Assembly: GCF_024362695.1 (NCBI RefSeq)
Contig: NC_065417.1
Span: forward strand, 7,433,001-7,497,000
Length of the DNA stretch: 64,000 nt
Source: Pectinophora gossypiella
Lineage: Eukaryota > Arthropoda > Insecta > Lepidoptera > Gelechiidae
Direction of reading: 5' to 3'
Shown in pieces: positions 33,149 through 45,600 of this stretch. Numbering within the stretch: position 1 is the first letter of the stretch; the number at the start of each line of letters is the position of its first letter. Under the pieces are notes generated by a model, which was given only the letters and a program-made list of their open reading frames with translations, did no database searches and was not told the DNA's origin. A program made the position numbers and the translations under genes.

Positions 33149-33781
33149 TGTCGTAACAGTGGGGGGTCGGTCGGTGTCGGTCGTAACATCATCATCAGAA
33201 TGGAGGGTGGGCGTTAGAAGACAATAATGGCCGTCAATAGTATCACAATCATTTTATTTACTTCCACATAGTTCTTGTATCACGATTAGATAAAGTCACA
33301 AAATAAGATACACACTCACGGCAACGTCACGGTATTCGTAATGGTTACACAGTCTCTCGTTATCTAGCGCGCATAAGGACGTTAGCGCGAAGGGGCTACT
33401 CGCCCTCTACTTGCCCTCCACCACCCATGGTTCCTATATTCGGACCGAATCATCGGGACATGTGAACGTACTTGCTAGGTACTCTTTTCCGATCACACTT
33501 TCTTGACGTCCCTACAAGTTATAGGTGAGCGACTATAGCACTCCTCGTAATTATTCGACACGTCCGCTCATGACGATGGTTCGCGGTAGACTGCCCGACT
33601 AGAACGGCAGTGCACGTCCGCTCGACACGACGACTCTGTAGTGACTCCGTCGACTTCACTCAGATCTGGCCGTACGCCACCTGCCGTCGGAGCGATGCAA
33701 CTTCATGACGGAAGTGATGTAACTTCATTTTATTTTCCGATTTGATCAATTTCTCTTCTTTATTCATAACCAACTCCGACA
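33149..33781 (-). repeat. 5' LTR
   Basis: 633 bp. Compared with the other LTR it carries about six extra bases at its right boundary motif (GGGGGGTCGGTCGG against AGGGTCGG); the rest looks the same by eye. Confidence 0.8.
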
Positions 33782-33785
33782 TATA

Positions 33786-35204
33786 TATTGTAAGTTTAGG
33801 ACTTATTTTGAATTTCGATAAAATACCGATAAATTTACAAATTTTAATCACAAATAAAAAGACGATTTCACAAAAACAGGCTCAATATCACACTGTGTGG
33901 CGATAGTAGGTAGGTACTTACGCAAGTTTTTCCGGTTAGGAGCACATACAGTAGTATCTTGTTTGTGTGTCTTGTCATCATTTTGAGACATGCGGGCGAA
34001 GGGAGGAGGCTGTAAATCTCGCGTCGTGATGCGAGTGCCCGCTCGCGTATCTGAATACGCACACACTTCACCCGTAACGTACGGTACGTACCCGTACGTA
34101 TATTATAAGCTACTATCTATAGACATGTGCTGCGTGAATCAAATTAAATATAAACTCAATGGTCCGATTTGTGTAACCAATTATTGAAATGGAAAATGAT
34201 GTTGGAAGTATCTTGACATCAGAGAGATGCGTATTAAACCTTAAAAATTGTTATATGTACTTTAATCATATATTTAAGTATTTATAAATAGGCAGTTACC
34301 TTTCTTAAAAATATAGTACTTACAGTAGTTGAACACAGTAGTTGAGTACGTACTCCCTCCGGTTGATTGAGGGGAGGCCTGTGCCCAGCAGTGGGACGTA
34401 TATAGGCTGTTTATGTAAGATACGTAATATCGAACCAAAATTAATCCATAACTTGAACAGAAATAATTTATTGGCATTTTGTATCTACGTAATCTGTAAT
34501 ACGAGGGCGTGACGTTATGTATGTAGGTCTGTATGTATAATGCCAAAAAATCGAAGTCATATACCGACCCGCCGACGTGGTCGACAACTTCTCACATTCA
34601 GCTATTTATCACTACCGGCCATCTAGGATTGATTAATTCTTTCGATACAATCCTCTCAGACAACGCCCTGTGCTGAGTTTCCGGGTGAGAGGTCTGAGCG
34701 CTTCTCATTTGTCCGGCCAAATAGTTAATGCCTTTTGCGGCAACTTTACTATAAGTCACGATAAAAACAATACTGCGGAAATCACATCACGAAACAACTA
34801 TCTATCTAGTTTTGCTACACCATTACAGAAAGTAAAAAGTCACTCATGCGCCGCCATTCTGTACCTACCTACGAGCTCTTACCTAATCATACTGATAACT
34901 GTCTGATTCTGATGTACTTAAACTATATGTATATTATATGAATCACGATATACTTTCGGGTATCACCTGATAGCCTGAAAAGTAAGATGATTGAGCGCTC
35001 CAGAAATGCCTTAAGCCATTGGTTACAGCTATCGACTATTTAAATAATGTAGAATAAAGCCTTATTTTTTTTATTAAGTATCAAAATATATAGAAGCTGT
35101 ATAGGTAGCAACTTATTATGCGTGATGCAAATATCAAGCAACATTATTTTTTATAAGTATACCTATGCCTCTCCCTTTGGATTATATTTTTTAATAATTA
35201 TGTA
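33786..35204. other. Intergenic DNA with a SINE tail fragment
   Basis: At 34357-34412 lies CCGGTTGATTGAGGGGAGG, then GTGCCCAGCAGTGGGACGT and ATATAGGCTGTT, the 3' part of the SINE family seen in reverse at 44990-45213. No gene recognised; short ORFs at 33990-34187 and 34670-34906 have no family features. Confidence 0.5.
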
Positions 35205-35347
35205 CAGTCATGAGCAATATAATGTACCCACTTTAGGACTCTGTCGCACTAACATTATTTGACATTTAGTGAAACTTACAGTTCAATTTGTCAAAAAAGT
35301 TAATGTGACATGGTACCAAAGTGTATACATATTAATGCTCGTGACCG
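35205..35347. mobile_element. TA-flanked MITE, 143 bp
   Basis: The ends are imperfect inverted repeats of about 34 bp (CAGTCATGAGCAATATAATG on the left; reverse complement of ATTAATGCTCGTGACCG on the right) and TA flanks both sides. It has no coding capacity. This fits a Tc1/mariner-mobilised MITE. Confidence 0.7.
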
Positions 35348-35427
35348 TACCCCGAGCATTACTCGGAAAAAAAATGTAAGTACTTAAGTAAATAGAGAAA
35401 AAAGAAAATAGGTAAGTAAGTAAGTAG

Positions 35428-35870
35428 GTAATTATCATGTTAAATCTGAACAGCGCCATATTTTGCTTGGGGAACGTAGCCTGGAAAGTCCCTCATTGTC
35501 TACAGCCTATAAATACTTATTAAGTAAACTAAGTAAGTACTTAAGTAAGTAGTTTATTAGTCGGTATATTCGGGAACTTCAGTTTCGGATTTTCGCTGTA
35601 TATGGGATGATGGGCTTAAAGTTTGGGTAAGATTTGTGCTTTGTCTTCCCTTTAAACAATTTACAATGCTCGCTACATACACAGGAGGCACTGGGATAAA
35701 GTATCGGGCGCGCGGCCGCTGTGATGAAAAATGTTCACTATTTTTAAAGTGTGAAAGAATTATGTTGATACGTCAATGAGGCACTTTCCAGGCTACAATC
35801 ACCAATGATAACAATACAGATGGTGTTGTACAGCTTTAACATGATAATTACTTGCCTATTTTCTCATTTG
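35428..35870. mobile_element. Fold-back repeat / MITE, about 440 bp
   Basis: The left arm has GTAATTATCATGTTAAA, then AACAGCGCCATAT and AGCCTGGAAAGTCCCTCATTG. The right arm carries the same motifs in reverse (CAATGAGGCACTTTCCAGGCT, TTTAACATGATAATTAC). One-armed or rearranged relatives lie at 20498-20605, 36100-36160 and 46525-46740. Confidence 0.65.
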
Positions 35871-36593
35871 TCGGGTAAGTACATAATTATTCAAAAATAC
35901 AATGTAATGACGGAAGCATATATAAAAATAATTGTTGCTTGATATTTGGATTACATTATGTATACTTACAATTATGTTGCTACCTACCTATATTGCTTCT
36001 CTTTATTTTGATCAGAATAATAATGGGGAAGATGTCATTATTTATACCCAAAAACAAAGATAAATGATGCATATGTCTGTTATCCATGAAATTAGAAGGT
36101 TAAACGAAGAAAAATATGTACATCGCCATCTATATTGTTTTTGAGGGACGTTGTCCTTCATTGAATGATTATATGAAACTTTTTGAGTTTTAATAGAAGG
36201 GTTTCCAAATTACTAATTATTTTTCTTAAAATAAATAGGGGGTGTAAGTTTGTAAGTATAAGTAAGTGGAAAATATTTTATATGTACTTACAACTATCAA
36301 CTCCAAAATCACTTAACACACTATCCGTGCGAACCTGGGCCGCTGGTTTGAAATAAACAGATGTACTTATTTTATTTTACTAACAAATAATAACGAGAGT
36401 CACAGGTTCAAATCACAGCGCGGGCTATAAACCACTGAATTCAATTTTATTAGTTTGAATTCAAGTTTAGATCATAGATTTATAATTTATATTTAAGTAA
36501 GTATTTATTTTTTAAAGAAATACAGATAGGCAGTCTATATATTCTAATATTAACTCTATCTAATCTAACTATATATTAACTCTAAATAATAAG

Positions 36594-36850
36594 CTGAATC
36601 ATCCCTCTTAGTATTCGTTACGATGTCATTTACACCGCATACAAGCACATACAGGTAACTATTAGATACAAGTAAGTATGGGTGTTAGTGACACTGTAAC
36701 GAATACTGAGGGGGATGATTCAGACCATGATTCTGAGTCGATACCAAATGGAATTTCCTTTCGGAAAATTCATGATTTTTTTTTGTGTTTTTTACATTAT
36801 TTTCAATTCCATACTTTTGCGACGGAAAATTTCACTTGATATCGTCTCTA
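36594..36850. repeat. Pair of imperfect inverted repeats (MITE-like)
   Basis: GAATCATCCCTCTTAGTATT at about 36596 returns inverted as AATACTGAGGGGGATGATTC near 36705-36722. Directly after, GAGTCGATACCAAATGGAA (36737) returns inverted near 36820-36845. Two adjacent fold-backs or one composite element are possible. Confidence 0.55.
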
Positions 36851-38164
36851 ACTACTTAATAATGAAAGGCTATAGCTAATATAAAATAACTACATATAAA
36901 ATACATCAACGAAATCAAATTTTCTTTTGGAATCGCTCGGTCGCATCTTAAGCGTGTCGAGTGTTCAAGGGATTTTCATGTTTTTTTATTAATGTACTTA
37001 ATCATTTTTATGGTCTTCCTTATAAGGAAAAACGGAATCCTCATAATATGTATACGTCATAAGTATTCATCTGTGATATGGATATCATACCCATCTCCAT
37101 ATTGTTCTCGTAAGTACGGTCCTTAATCTAATTATTTTTAGGTAAGTACCTATAATAGAATTAGTAGGATATGGCGTGGAATTAAAAAATAGATTATTAC
37201 TTATAGGAAAAAATATCTTGATTTTTGATCAATTCATTCGATGGTAGGATATAGGCAACGCGTTTTATAAATATTCTTTTTAGGTACTTAGTTATTTACG
37301 ATTAGGTACGATGAAAGTAAGTTGGTTGAAATTGAGAAATTTGAATTTGATATTTGGCATGAAACACTTCGATTCACAGATCACGTATCTGTTGTGCATA
37401 TACTTACCTACTTATCGACTTTTTTGATAGTACCTACCACAATTTCCTGTACTAGCATGACACTTTAATAAAATTCATATATTTATTATATATTTTTGGC
37501 ACATTTACAAGTTAGATAGTAGGTATCAAGGTTATAAAGGTATTGGTATAAAAGTAGGTTCAAAGTTATTTGAGTACGTACCTACTTATCAATTTAATCC
37601 ATGTATCGTGGGGCGATCGTTAAATTGGACTGATCGAGATCGACCTGGGATCATAATCATGAAGTGCCGGCATTTCATGATATGCCCACCATATAATCAT
37701 CTAAAGCATAACGTTTAAAGATTTGCCCGGCCATGTTTGGGCAGATCGACCAAAGTTTTAAGTAATAAGTATTACGTTAAGGACTTACATAATTAAATAT
37801 ACTTAATTTTAATAAAATAATTCTGCCGGGTGAAAAAATACAAATAAATATTTACCTATTAATCAAATCAAATAGCCTTTTATGGTTACATTAAGAAACA
37901 GTACAGATGGACGGCCTTATTGCTCTGAAGCAATTTCTTCCAGACAACTACTAGGTACTTACTAGGAATCAGCCATAAAAAGATGGACGCGGGACGGTGA
38001 AACAATAACGTTTAATATAATAACTACGTACTATTAATAAAATACACTATACATAATAATATGTAGATAATACTTAATACATAATAGATATTTCCTAATA
38101 ATACCTAACCATACTAAAGAAAATTATAAACTATATTACACACAACAGAATAAGTAGGGATACT
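36851..38164. other. Intergenic DNA, repeats only
   Basis: No gene seen. The stretch 37612-37760 (GCGATCGTTAAATTGGACTG, GGGCAGATCGACCAAAG) shares short motifs with 39210-39345 (TCTGCCCAACATTAAATTGG, GCAGATCATTATTGGCCACG), suggesting an unnamed repeat family. Confidence 0.4.
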
Positions 38165-39090
38165 TACATCATAATAGTAAATACACTAATAATAACCACA
38201 TTGGGATTCATAAGGAGCTCGCAGCAGGTTTTTGAAACTCTGAAGAGAAGGTAAGGTCTGAGCAACTCTGATGGAAGAAAGTAAGGAATTCCATAAGCGC
38301 ATAACTTGTACAGTAAAACACTGGTCATAATAGTCAGTACGATGGATGGGAGCCACTTACAGCATCCTAGTGCACGATCGAGGTTGCCGTTCGTGAGCTT
38401 CCGCACTCAAACCAAAATGCTCTTTAAGGTAAAGGGGAGTATTGGGATTATGCAGGATATTAAATAGGAGTGACAGGATATGGGAATTCCGTCGAAGTAT
38501 CAGGGAGCCACTTGAGCCGGGCACGGCACTTGTAGTCATTTGCGAACTTGCGGAAGCCAAATGCAAAACAAATGGCTGCGTTCTGCAGTCTCTCGAGTAC
38601 AGAGCATACAGAGCAATTTTAGTTTTATCGGGCAAGAAGTTACGAAGGGACCCGAGGGATCTTAAAGAGGCAAAACTCTTTGTCCAGACCTCATTAACTT
38701 GGCGTGACCAGGATTATGTCCTGTCCAAGCCCAAGCTTTGGTATTTCAGTCAATCCTGGTAGTCGCCACTAAATCACAATTCATGGCGCAGACAGCCAGC
38801 TGAAAATTCGTCACAGCTACTTGAGTGTAAATCTGCAAATCATCCGCATACAAATGTTAGGAACAGGTGAGACTCTGGGAAACGGAGTTAATAAAGTTGG
38901 AAAATAGTAGTGGAGAAAGGATGCCATGGGACTCTAGCCTTGATGCTGTACCAGTCAGACAACAGGCCGCCAAACTTGACGCGCTGCCGACGACCTTCAA
39001 GGTAGCTACGGAACCAGTCCGTGACAGGAGAGGACATACATACATACATAAACCCCGTCCGTCCGTCCGTCTCAACGCAAGTAAACACAA
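38165..39090 (-). pseudogene. Decayed non-LTR reverse transcriptase fragment (CR1/Jockey-like)
   Basis: Minus-strand pieces in shifting frames give SYLEGRRQRVKFGG, GILSPLLFSNFINSVSQSLT and ADDLQIYTQVAVTN, the RT palm region with a degraded (Y)ADD box. C-terminal pieces follow: LRSLGSLRNFLPDKTKIALY, LYLKEHFGLSAEAHERQPR and YYDQCFTVQVMRLWNSLLSS with QTLPSLQSFKNLLRAPYES. Multiple stops and frameshifts show an old copy. There is no endonuclease or RNase H. It lies directly upstream of the NMDA receptor gene. Confidence 0.75.
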
Positions 39091-39677
39091 TGTAAGTAAA
39101 CAGCGGCACCAGCGCAGCGTCGTGAAACGGAACTATCATTATGATAAGCCCAGCCATAGTTCGATGTGGCCAAGTGACTGTAGGGCAAATCACAAATAAG
39201 TACGTTACCTCCAATCGATCTGCCCAACATTAAATTGGGCACATCACGAAATAATTGGCCATATTACTAAATGTTGGTACTTACTTACATCATGATCTGC
39301 CCAGGCAGATCATTATTGGCCACGTTTCACGATCGACCCACGACAGAATATAAGTACCTAGTAAATGTACATCCGTTTCAATAATTTGAATTTCACTTCA
39401 ATCCTTTAACTTGTGAATCCAGAGTCCATTACACATTTTATGTAACCAGTTCAAATTAGGTGGTAGTCGAAAAGAATTTAGTTAAGTACATCAGCACCAC
39501 TTTACTATATATAAAATCCTGATTTTACGGGTTCCAACCTGGGAATGAAACTGTAATCAAACTTTGAGAACAATTCAAGTTTTCTCCCAAATATGATAGC
39601 TTAGTCTCACTTGAAAAGAAAGTACCTAGGTACATACCAACAATAAGTATGTAATTGTTGCAGCATCAGTAGTGGAG
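39091..39677. promoter_or_regulatory. Upstream region of Nmdar2
   Basis: It contains a CATA/CCGT microsatellite (39039-39072, just before this stretch), repeat fragments and AT-rich DNA. TTGTTGCAG at 39655-39663 is a plausible acceptor 14 bases before the start codon, so a 5' UTR intron and a distant promoter are possible. No TATA/initiator pair was identified. Confidence 0.35.
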
Positions 39678-42600
39678 ATGCAGGCGCATACAGCGTTGAT
39701 GGCCCTGGCGGCCCTGGGCGCGCTGGCGGCGGCGGCGGAGCGCGGCGGCGGCATCAAGGTGGGCGGCGGCGGCGCGGGCGGCGGCGGGCGCGAGGCGGCG
39801 CGCGGCGGCGGCGTGCGGCTCGGCGTGGACGGCCTGCGCCGGCCGCGCACCTCGCCTGCGCCGCCGCCGCCGCGCCAGCCCTCCACCATCACCGCCGCCC
39901 TTGTCGTACCCCACAAAGCGTTCGGCGCACGCGATTACACCAAAGCCGAGAAGGCGGCCCTCTCCAAACTGCCGCGCAAGCTCAAACTATTCTCGCACGT
40001 GCGCCTCAACGTGACGCTTTCCATGCAAGGCCTCACGCCTAGTCCTATGTGTGAGTTGACGCTCCGATCGAAACCGTTGCATTTGAATGCCATTAGACCT
40101 ATTGATTTTAATTTTCCGTGCTTTCAGCTATCCTGGACTCGCTATGTAAAGAATTTCTAGCGGTCAACGTGTCTGCTATCCTTTATCTTATGAATCATGA
40201 ACAATACGGGCGCTCTACTGCCTCTGCACAGTATTTCCTACAACTCGCCGGATATCTTGGCATACCGGTAAAGCTTTTATCTATCTCTTACGCATAAATT
40301 TATTTGTAGTCGCTATAGTTATGCTACTCTAGCATAGCGTTCTTTACACTTTTTTAGATTACCTACGTATTCATTCGCAAGGTAAATATGTTTACGGTTC
40401 GAAGGTTATTGCGTGGAACGCGGACAATAGTGGTCTAGAGAAGCGAGCATCTCACGCGTCGTTACGGCTGCAACTGGCGCCGTCCATCGAGCACCAGACC
40501 GCCGCCATGTTGTCGATCCTGGAGCGGTACAAGTGGCACCAGTTCAGCGTGGTCACCTCCGCCATAGCCGGCCACGACGACTTCATACAGGCCGTGCGAG
40601 AAAGAGTTTCGGCACTGCAGGTATGTAAATGTCATTATTAAACTGAAAAAACCAAGTTATTTACTTACTTCAGTACCTTCAGATATTACAACTTTGTAAA
40701 TATAGTTAGGAACTTAACGTAAAAGCAAAACTATTTATTATATTAGAGTAATACATAAACGCCTATTTCCCATCGGGTAAGCAAAGACTATGGAATTCAA
40801 TTTGCTTCGATCCTGACACACTTTTCTTGCTTCACACAATAATCAATCAGTTTCATATAATTATATATCACCTACAAACCTCCCAATGACGTACACAAGT
40901 GAAAGCAGCGTCATAACTACCCGTATCTTAATATCAACAGGATCGCTTCAAGTTCACGATCCTAAACGCCGTGGTGGTGAAGAAGGCGGCAGACCTGAAC
41001 GAGCTGGTAACGAGCGAGGCGCGCGTGATGCTGCTGTACGCGACGAGAGAAGAGGCCGCCGACATCCTCGCCACGGCCAAGGACCTCCACCTCACCGGAG
41101 AGAGCTTCGTCTGGATTGTCACTCAGAGCGTGCTCGGCTCCATGCAGCAACCTAACAAGTTTCCCGTCGGGATGCTAGGTAACTGCCACCAAAATATACA
41201 AAATACTTAATTGTTGTCGTCCAAATGAAAAGGTGTGGCGGAAATGAGTTATCATATAGGGGTCAATCTACATTATCAAAATATACCTAACCACCTAGAT
41301 ATCTGGGTCATTTTATAAAAATTACGTTACGTAGTGTCACGGGTTCGAATTTCGGCTCATGATCTAAACAACATGAATTTCTGAGTTTGAATTCATGTTT
41401 GGATCATCTAGATAATCCATTGATATCACGTGGTATCCAGAATTTGTGCCCGGTCAATGGCAATGGGATCGCCGCGGCCGCTTTTACGGGATTTAAAAAT
41501 AGTTGGAGTGAGTTTAAAAAGAGTTGTATACACCTCTGCCTACCCCTTCAGGGTTACAGGCATCATGCTGTGTTATGTTTTATAACATTTTGACAAAACC
41601 TAACCTTCTATTTGCACAGGCGTACATTTCGATACATCATCATCATCGCTTATTGGCGAGATTGCTACTGCAGTGAAAGTGTTCGCGTACGGGGTAGAAT
41701 CGTACGTGTCAGAGCCAGAGAACGCCAGACACCCGCTTGGTACGAGGCTATCGTGCGGCGCGGGCGCAGGCGAGGCGCGCTGGTCCACGGGAGAGAGGTT
41801 TGTCGTCATTTCCGATTATTATGGGTGATTTTTCTTAGTTTATTAATGCTGACAACTCTGCCCTATTCTTTACATTTCGTCCACTTTACATTTGGGGAAA
41901 ATACGGTACTTACCGAGTATCAGCGTCGTGGACACTTAATCAGGTTATCGCTTATAATCTGGAGTTTCTTCATAGGTTCTACAGACACCTGCGCAATGTC
42001 AGCGTCGATGGCGAGGCGGGCCGTCCAAGTATAGAGTTCACGCCAGACGGAGAACTGCGCGCTGCTGAGCTTAAGATCGTGAATCTTAGACCGGGGATTG
42101 GTGAACAGGTAAATTATTTTTATTTATAAAAAATTCAACAACAGATACTTACTGGAAAAGTGGACGCTAAATGCATTATAAGTAGTATATTCATTTTGTA
42201 AACATATTTGTAAGTATTTAAGAATACCAATTATAATCGATTATGTAATTGGTTTTTCTAATCCATAAAGTATTTTCACGACTTAGCTTGATAATCGATT
42301 ATCCGGCAACTATACTGCGTGGTGTACCGCGCGGTGGGAGTACTCGGCGCGAGCACCGCGCGGACAGGCGGTTTTCGTCTATTTCAACGTATTAACATAA
42401 AGTCAATGAGACCTACAACTCGCTTCACAAAAAAAACAACCCACTTTCGCCTTATAAGCAGAGACCAGCATTCTACCATAAATAGAAAAATTATATTATC
42501 AATATGTGTGTTCACATTATAGCTTGTATGGGAAGAGATCGGTGCATGGAACTCCTTTCCAAAAGAACGTTTGGATATCAAAGACATTGTGTGGCCGGGC

Positions 42601-45600
42601 GACCTGCACACACCGCCGCAAGGCGTGCCGGAGAAGTTCCACATGCGAATCACTTTCCTAGAGGAGCCGCCGTACATACACCTAGCTCCACCCGACCCGG
42701 TCAGCGGGCGGTGCTCGCTGGATAGAGGAGTCATCTGCCGCGTCGCACCTGAAGTTGAAGTAGCCGGGTAAGTACAAAGGCGTGACTCAAAAATGTAATC
42801 ACCGAAAGAAAATTTAAACTATTCGCATCTTGGCGCACTCCGTTTCTTCAGCTGATAGAATCTTCTATTTTGAAGTAAGTAAGTTACTTACTAAAACTCA
42901 TTTGACCGATAGATTGGAAGCGGGAACAGCGCATAGGAACAGCTCGCTATACCAGTGCTGCAGTGGATTCTGCATAGACCTGCTCACGCAGTTGGCCGAA
43001 CAACTAGGGTTCACGTATGAGTTGTCACGCGTCGAAGACGGCCGCTGGGGCACGCTGCATAATGGCAAGTGGAACGGCCTCATTGCAGATTTAGTCAATA
43101 AGAAGACTGACATGGTGAGCAAACGCAATAAAAAATACCACTTTCCATCAAATAAACATACAATTTTGTAACGATTTCACAAACACAACGTTTTTGATGT
43201 TCGATGAAATTAGCAGCGTGTTAACAACCACATTTTTTGCAGGTCTTGACATCTCTAATTATAAATTCAGACCGAGAGGCTGTAGTAGACTTCAGTGTGC
43301 CGTTCATGGAAACGGGCATAGCGATAGTGGTGGCGAAGCGAACTGGCATCATTTCACCCACCGCCTTCCTAGAACCTTTCGACACCGCGTCGTGGATGCT
43401 CGTGGGCGCGGTTGCGATACAAGCAGCGACGTTTTCTATCTTCTTCTTCGAATGGCTGTCCCCCAGTGGGTTCGATTGCTCAACAGGGTCCAACTCAAAA
43501 AGGATGCCACAGAATAGGTTCTCGCTGTGTAGAACTTATTGGATTGTGTGGGCTGTATTATTTCAAGTGAGTAAAAATTTAGATTTTCTAGCAACATTTT
43601 AGTACCTAATACACTTATCAAATCCAGTTAGAAATTGTATAAAAAGTGACATAAGATACCTATTTTATCTTCTTTTCTCGTGTAGGTTGTGAGATGAATG
43701 ACCGACCTCGTAAACCCGGATCTTGGTGGTCTTATTACCAAACCCAGTGATGTGCAGTTCCCAACGCGGGAATGTTCCCGTTATAAAAACTTGGCTGCTT
43801 TTCTTTTTGATATTGTTCTATCTTGTACTCTGGTCTTACCGCTGCCTAAAAGGTTAGTTAATAAAGCTCTTTTACTGCCGGGTACGTTTCCACAATAGGA
43901 ACATTCCTGGGCTTTCCCGGTACATCATTAACCATACTACATAGCATAGTATCACACCTGTATCCCAGAAGGGGTAGGACGCCCACTCGTCGCAAGCAAA
44001 GTCCCATGTATTTTATAATCATTAATCACAAATAATTATTCCCCTATAGGCGTCAGTGCACGTGGACTCGCCGCGAGGGTTCACCGCACGCTTTATGACC
44101 AACATGTGGGCGATGTTCGCCGTAGTGTTCCTCGCCATTTACACTGCCAACCTGGCCGCGTTCATGATCACGCGGGAGGAGTACCACGAGTTGAGCGGGC
44201 TGGACGACCACCGGATAGCGCGGCCGCTCTCGCTCCGCCCACCGCTCAAGTTCGGCACGGTGCCGTGGTCGCACACGGACGCGACCCTCGCCAAATACTT
44301 CCAAGAGCCACACGCTTACATGAAACAGTAAGTTCATACTTTCGTCTAGTTTTTAAGTACTTTTTGCATTAGTATTAAGAAAAAAGATTGGTACGGTTAT
44401 TTGATAAGTGGTCGATCGTTTCGATTTTATTTTCCCATGGCTGGAAAGTTTATTTCTAAATAAGTAAGTAAATATCTTACCATCGAGTAACAATGAATAA
44501 CGCCCAACGACAGTTCCTAACTCTATAATGCGACTTGCAGAACTTTTATTGGATTAATGACCGGTCGCACTTTCAAAGTTTGGAAGTAGGTAGGTAAGTA
44601 AGTAAGTAATTCTAAATCTCCAAGCTTGAAATTGAAAGTAACACTACTATTGGGTTTTAGTACTGCTTACTGTTCAGTGCTATTTCTGCGTAGTGTCAAT
44701 GTAACTTGTATTTCAGGTACAATCGTAGCACAGTAAGTGCAGGCGTCACAAGTGTTCTGACGGGCGAACTCGATGCCTTCATCTATGATGGCACCGTACT
44801 GGATTACTTAGTATCACAAGTAAGTTTTTTATTTATTTAATAAACACACGTAACAGGTTACAGACATAAATAAATCTTATGAAATAATACACTTTTTGAG
44901 GTTCAGACTAACCCAACTAAACGTATGCAAGTTATACAATACTATGGTGAGAAAAGACGACGCAAGTTAAAAGATACATAACATACATAAACAGCCTATA
45001 TACGTCCCACTGCTGGGCACAGGCCTCCCCTCAATCAACCGGAGGGTGTATGGAGCATACTCCACCACGCTGCTCCACTGCGGGTTGGTGGAGGTGTTTT
45101 TACGGCTAATAGCCGGGACCAACGGCTTAACGTGCCCTCCGAAGCACGGAATCATCTTACTTTTTCAGACAATCAGGTGATTCAAGCCTGAAAAGTCCTT
45201 ACCAAACAAAGGACAGCCTCCGTGGTCTAGTGGTTAGAGCGTTAGGCTCACTATCTGGAGGGTCGGGTTCGATTCCCGATGGGGACATTGTCGAAATCAC
45301 TTTGTGAGACTGTCCTTTGTGAAGTTAAAAGATATTACAATAAAATATACTTAGCTCCGCAACAACATGGCAACAATTACGATTCATGGATCTACGGCCA
45401 AATCTAATCCACAAGACCTACCCCACTAGACTACCAACTACACTTTTTACCACCACCACCGACTGACCGACCAACCACCACCGACCGACTAGACTTTTTT
45501 TACCCAATCTACAAGATCCCACTACTGGGCAAAGGTTTCCCCTTCTTACAACCCCCCCCCCCCCCATACTTTTTTTTATTTTTTTAACATAACATAAATT

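Larger units (their letters stand above)
30332..33781 (-). mobile_element. Non-autonomous LTR retrotransposon
   Basis: Two direct repeats, 30332-30958 and 33149-33781, start with TG and end with CA and differ mainly by a 6-bp length change near TAACAGT. They flank a 2.19-kb interior with no gag or pol. Orientation is minus: the LTR then carries an AATAAA-containing stretch near its 3' side, and the 16 bases after the 5' LTR (TCAGAAGCGGGATTAG) resemble a tRNA-Leu-type primer site. TATA lies on both sides (30328-30331, 33782-33785) as a probable 4-bp target duplication. A polypurine tract is not obvious. Near-identical LTRs mean recent insertion, so proteins from a relative must have moved it. 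Confidence 0.78.

Noticed and set aside
36594..36722. Pre-miRNA candidate from the fold-back
   Set aside because: The stem has mismatches and a loop of about 80 bases with terminal-repeat-like arms; a MITE explains it better.
38442..38762. Plus-strand ORF of 106 aa
   Set aside because: Antisense to the decayed RT fragment.
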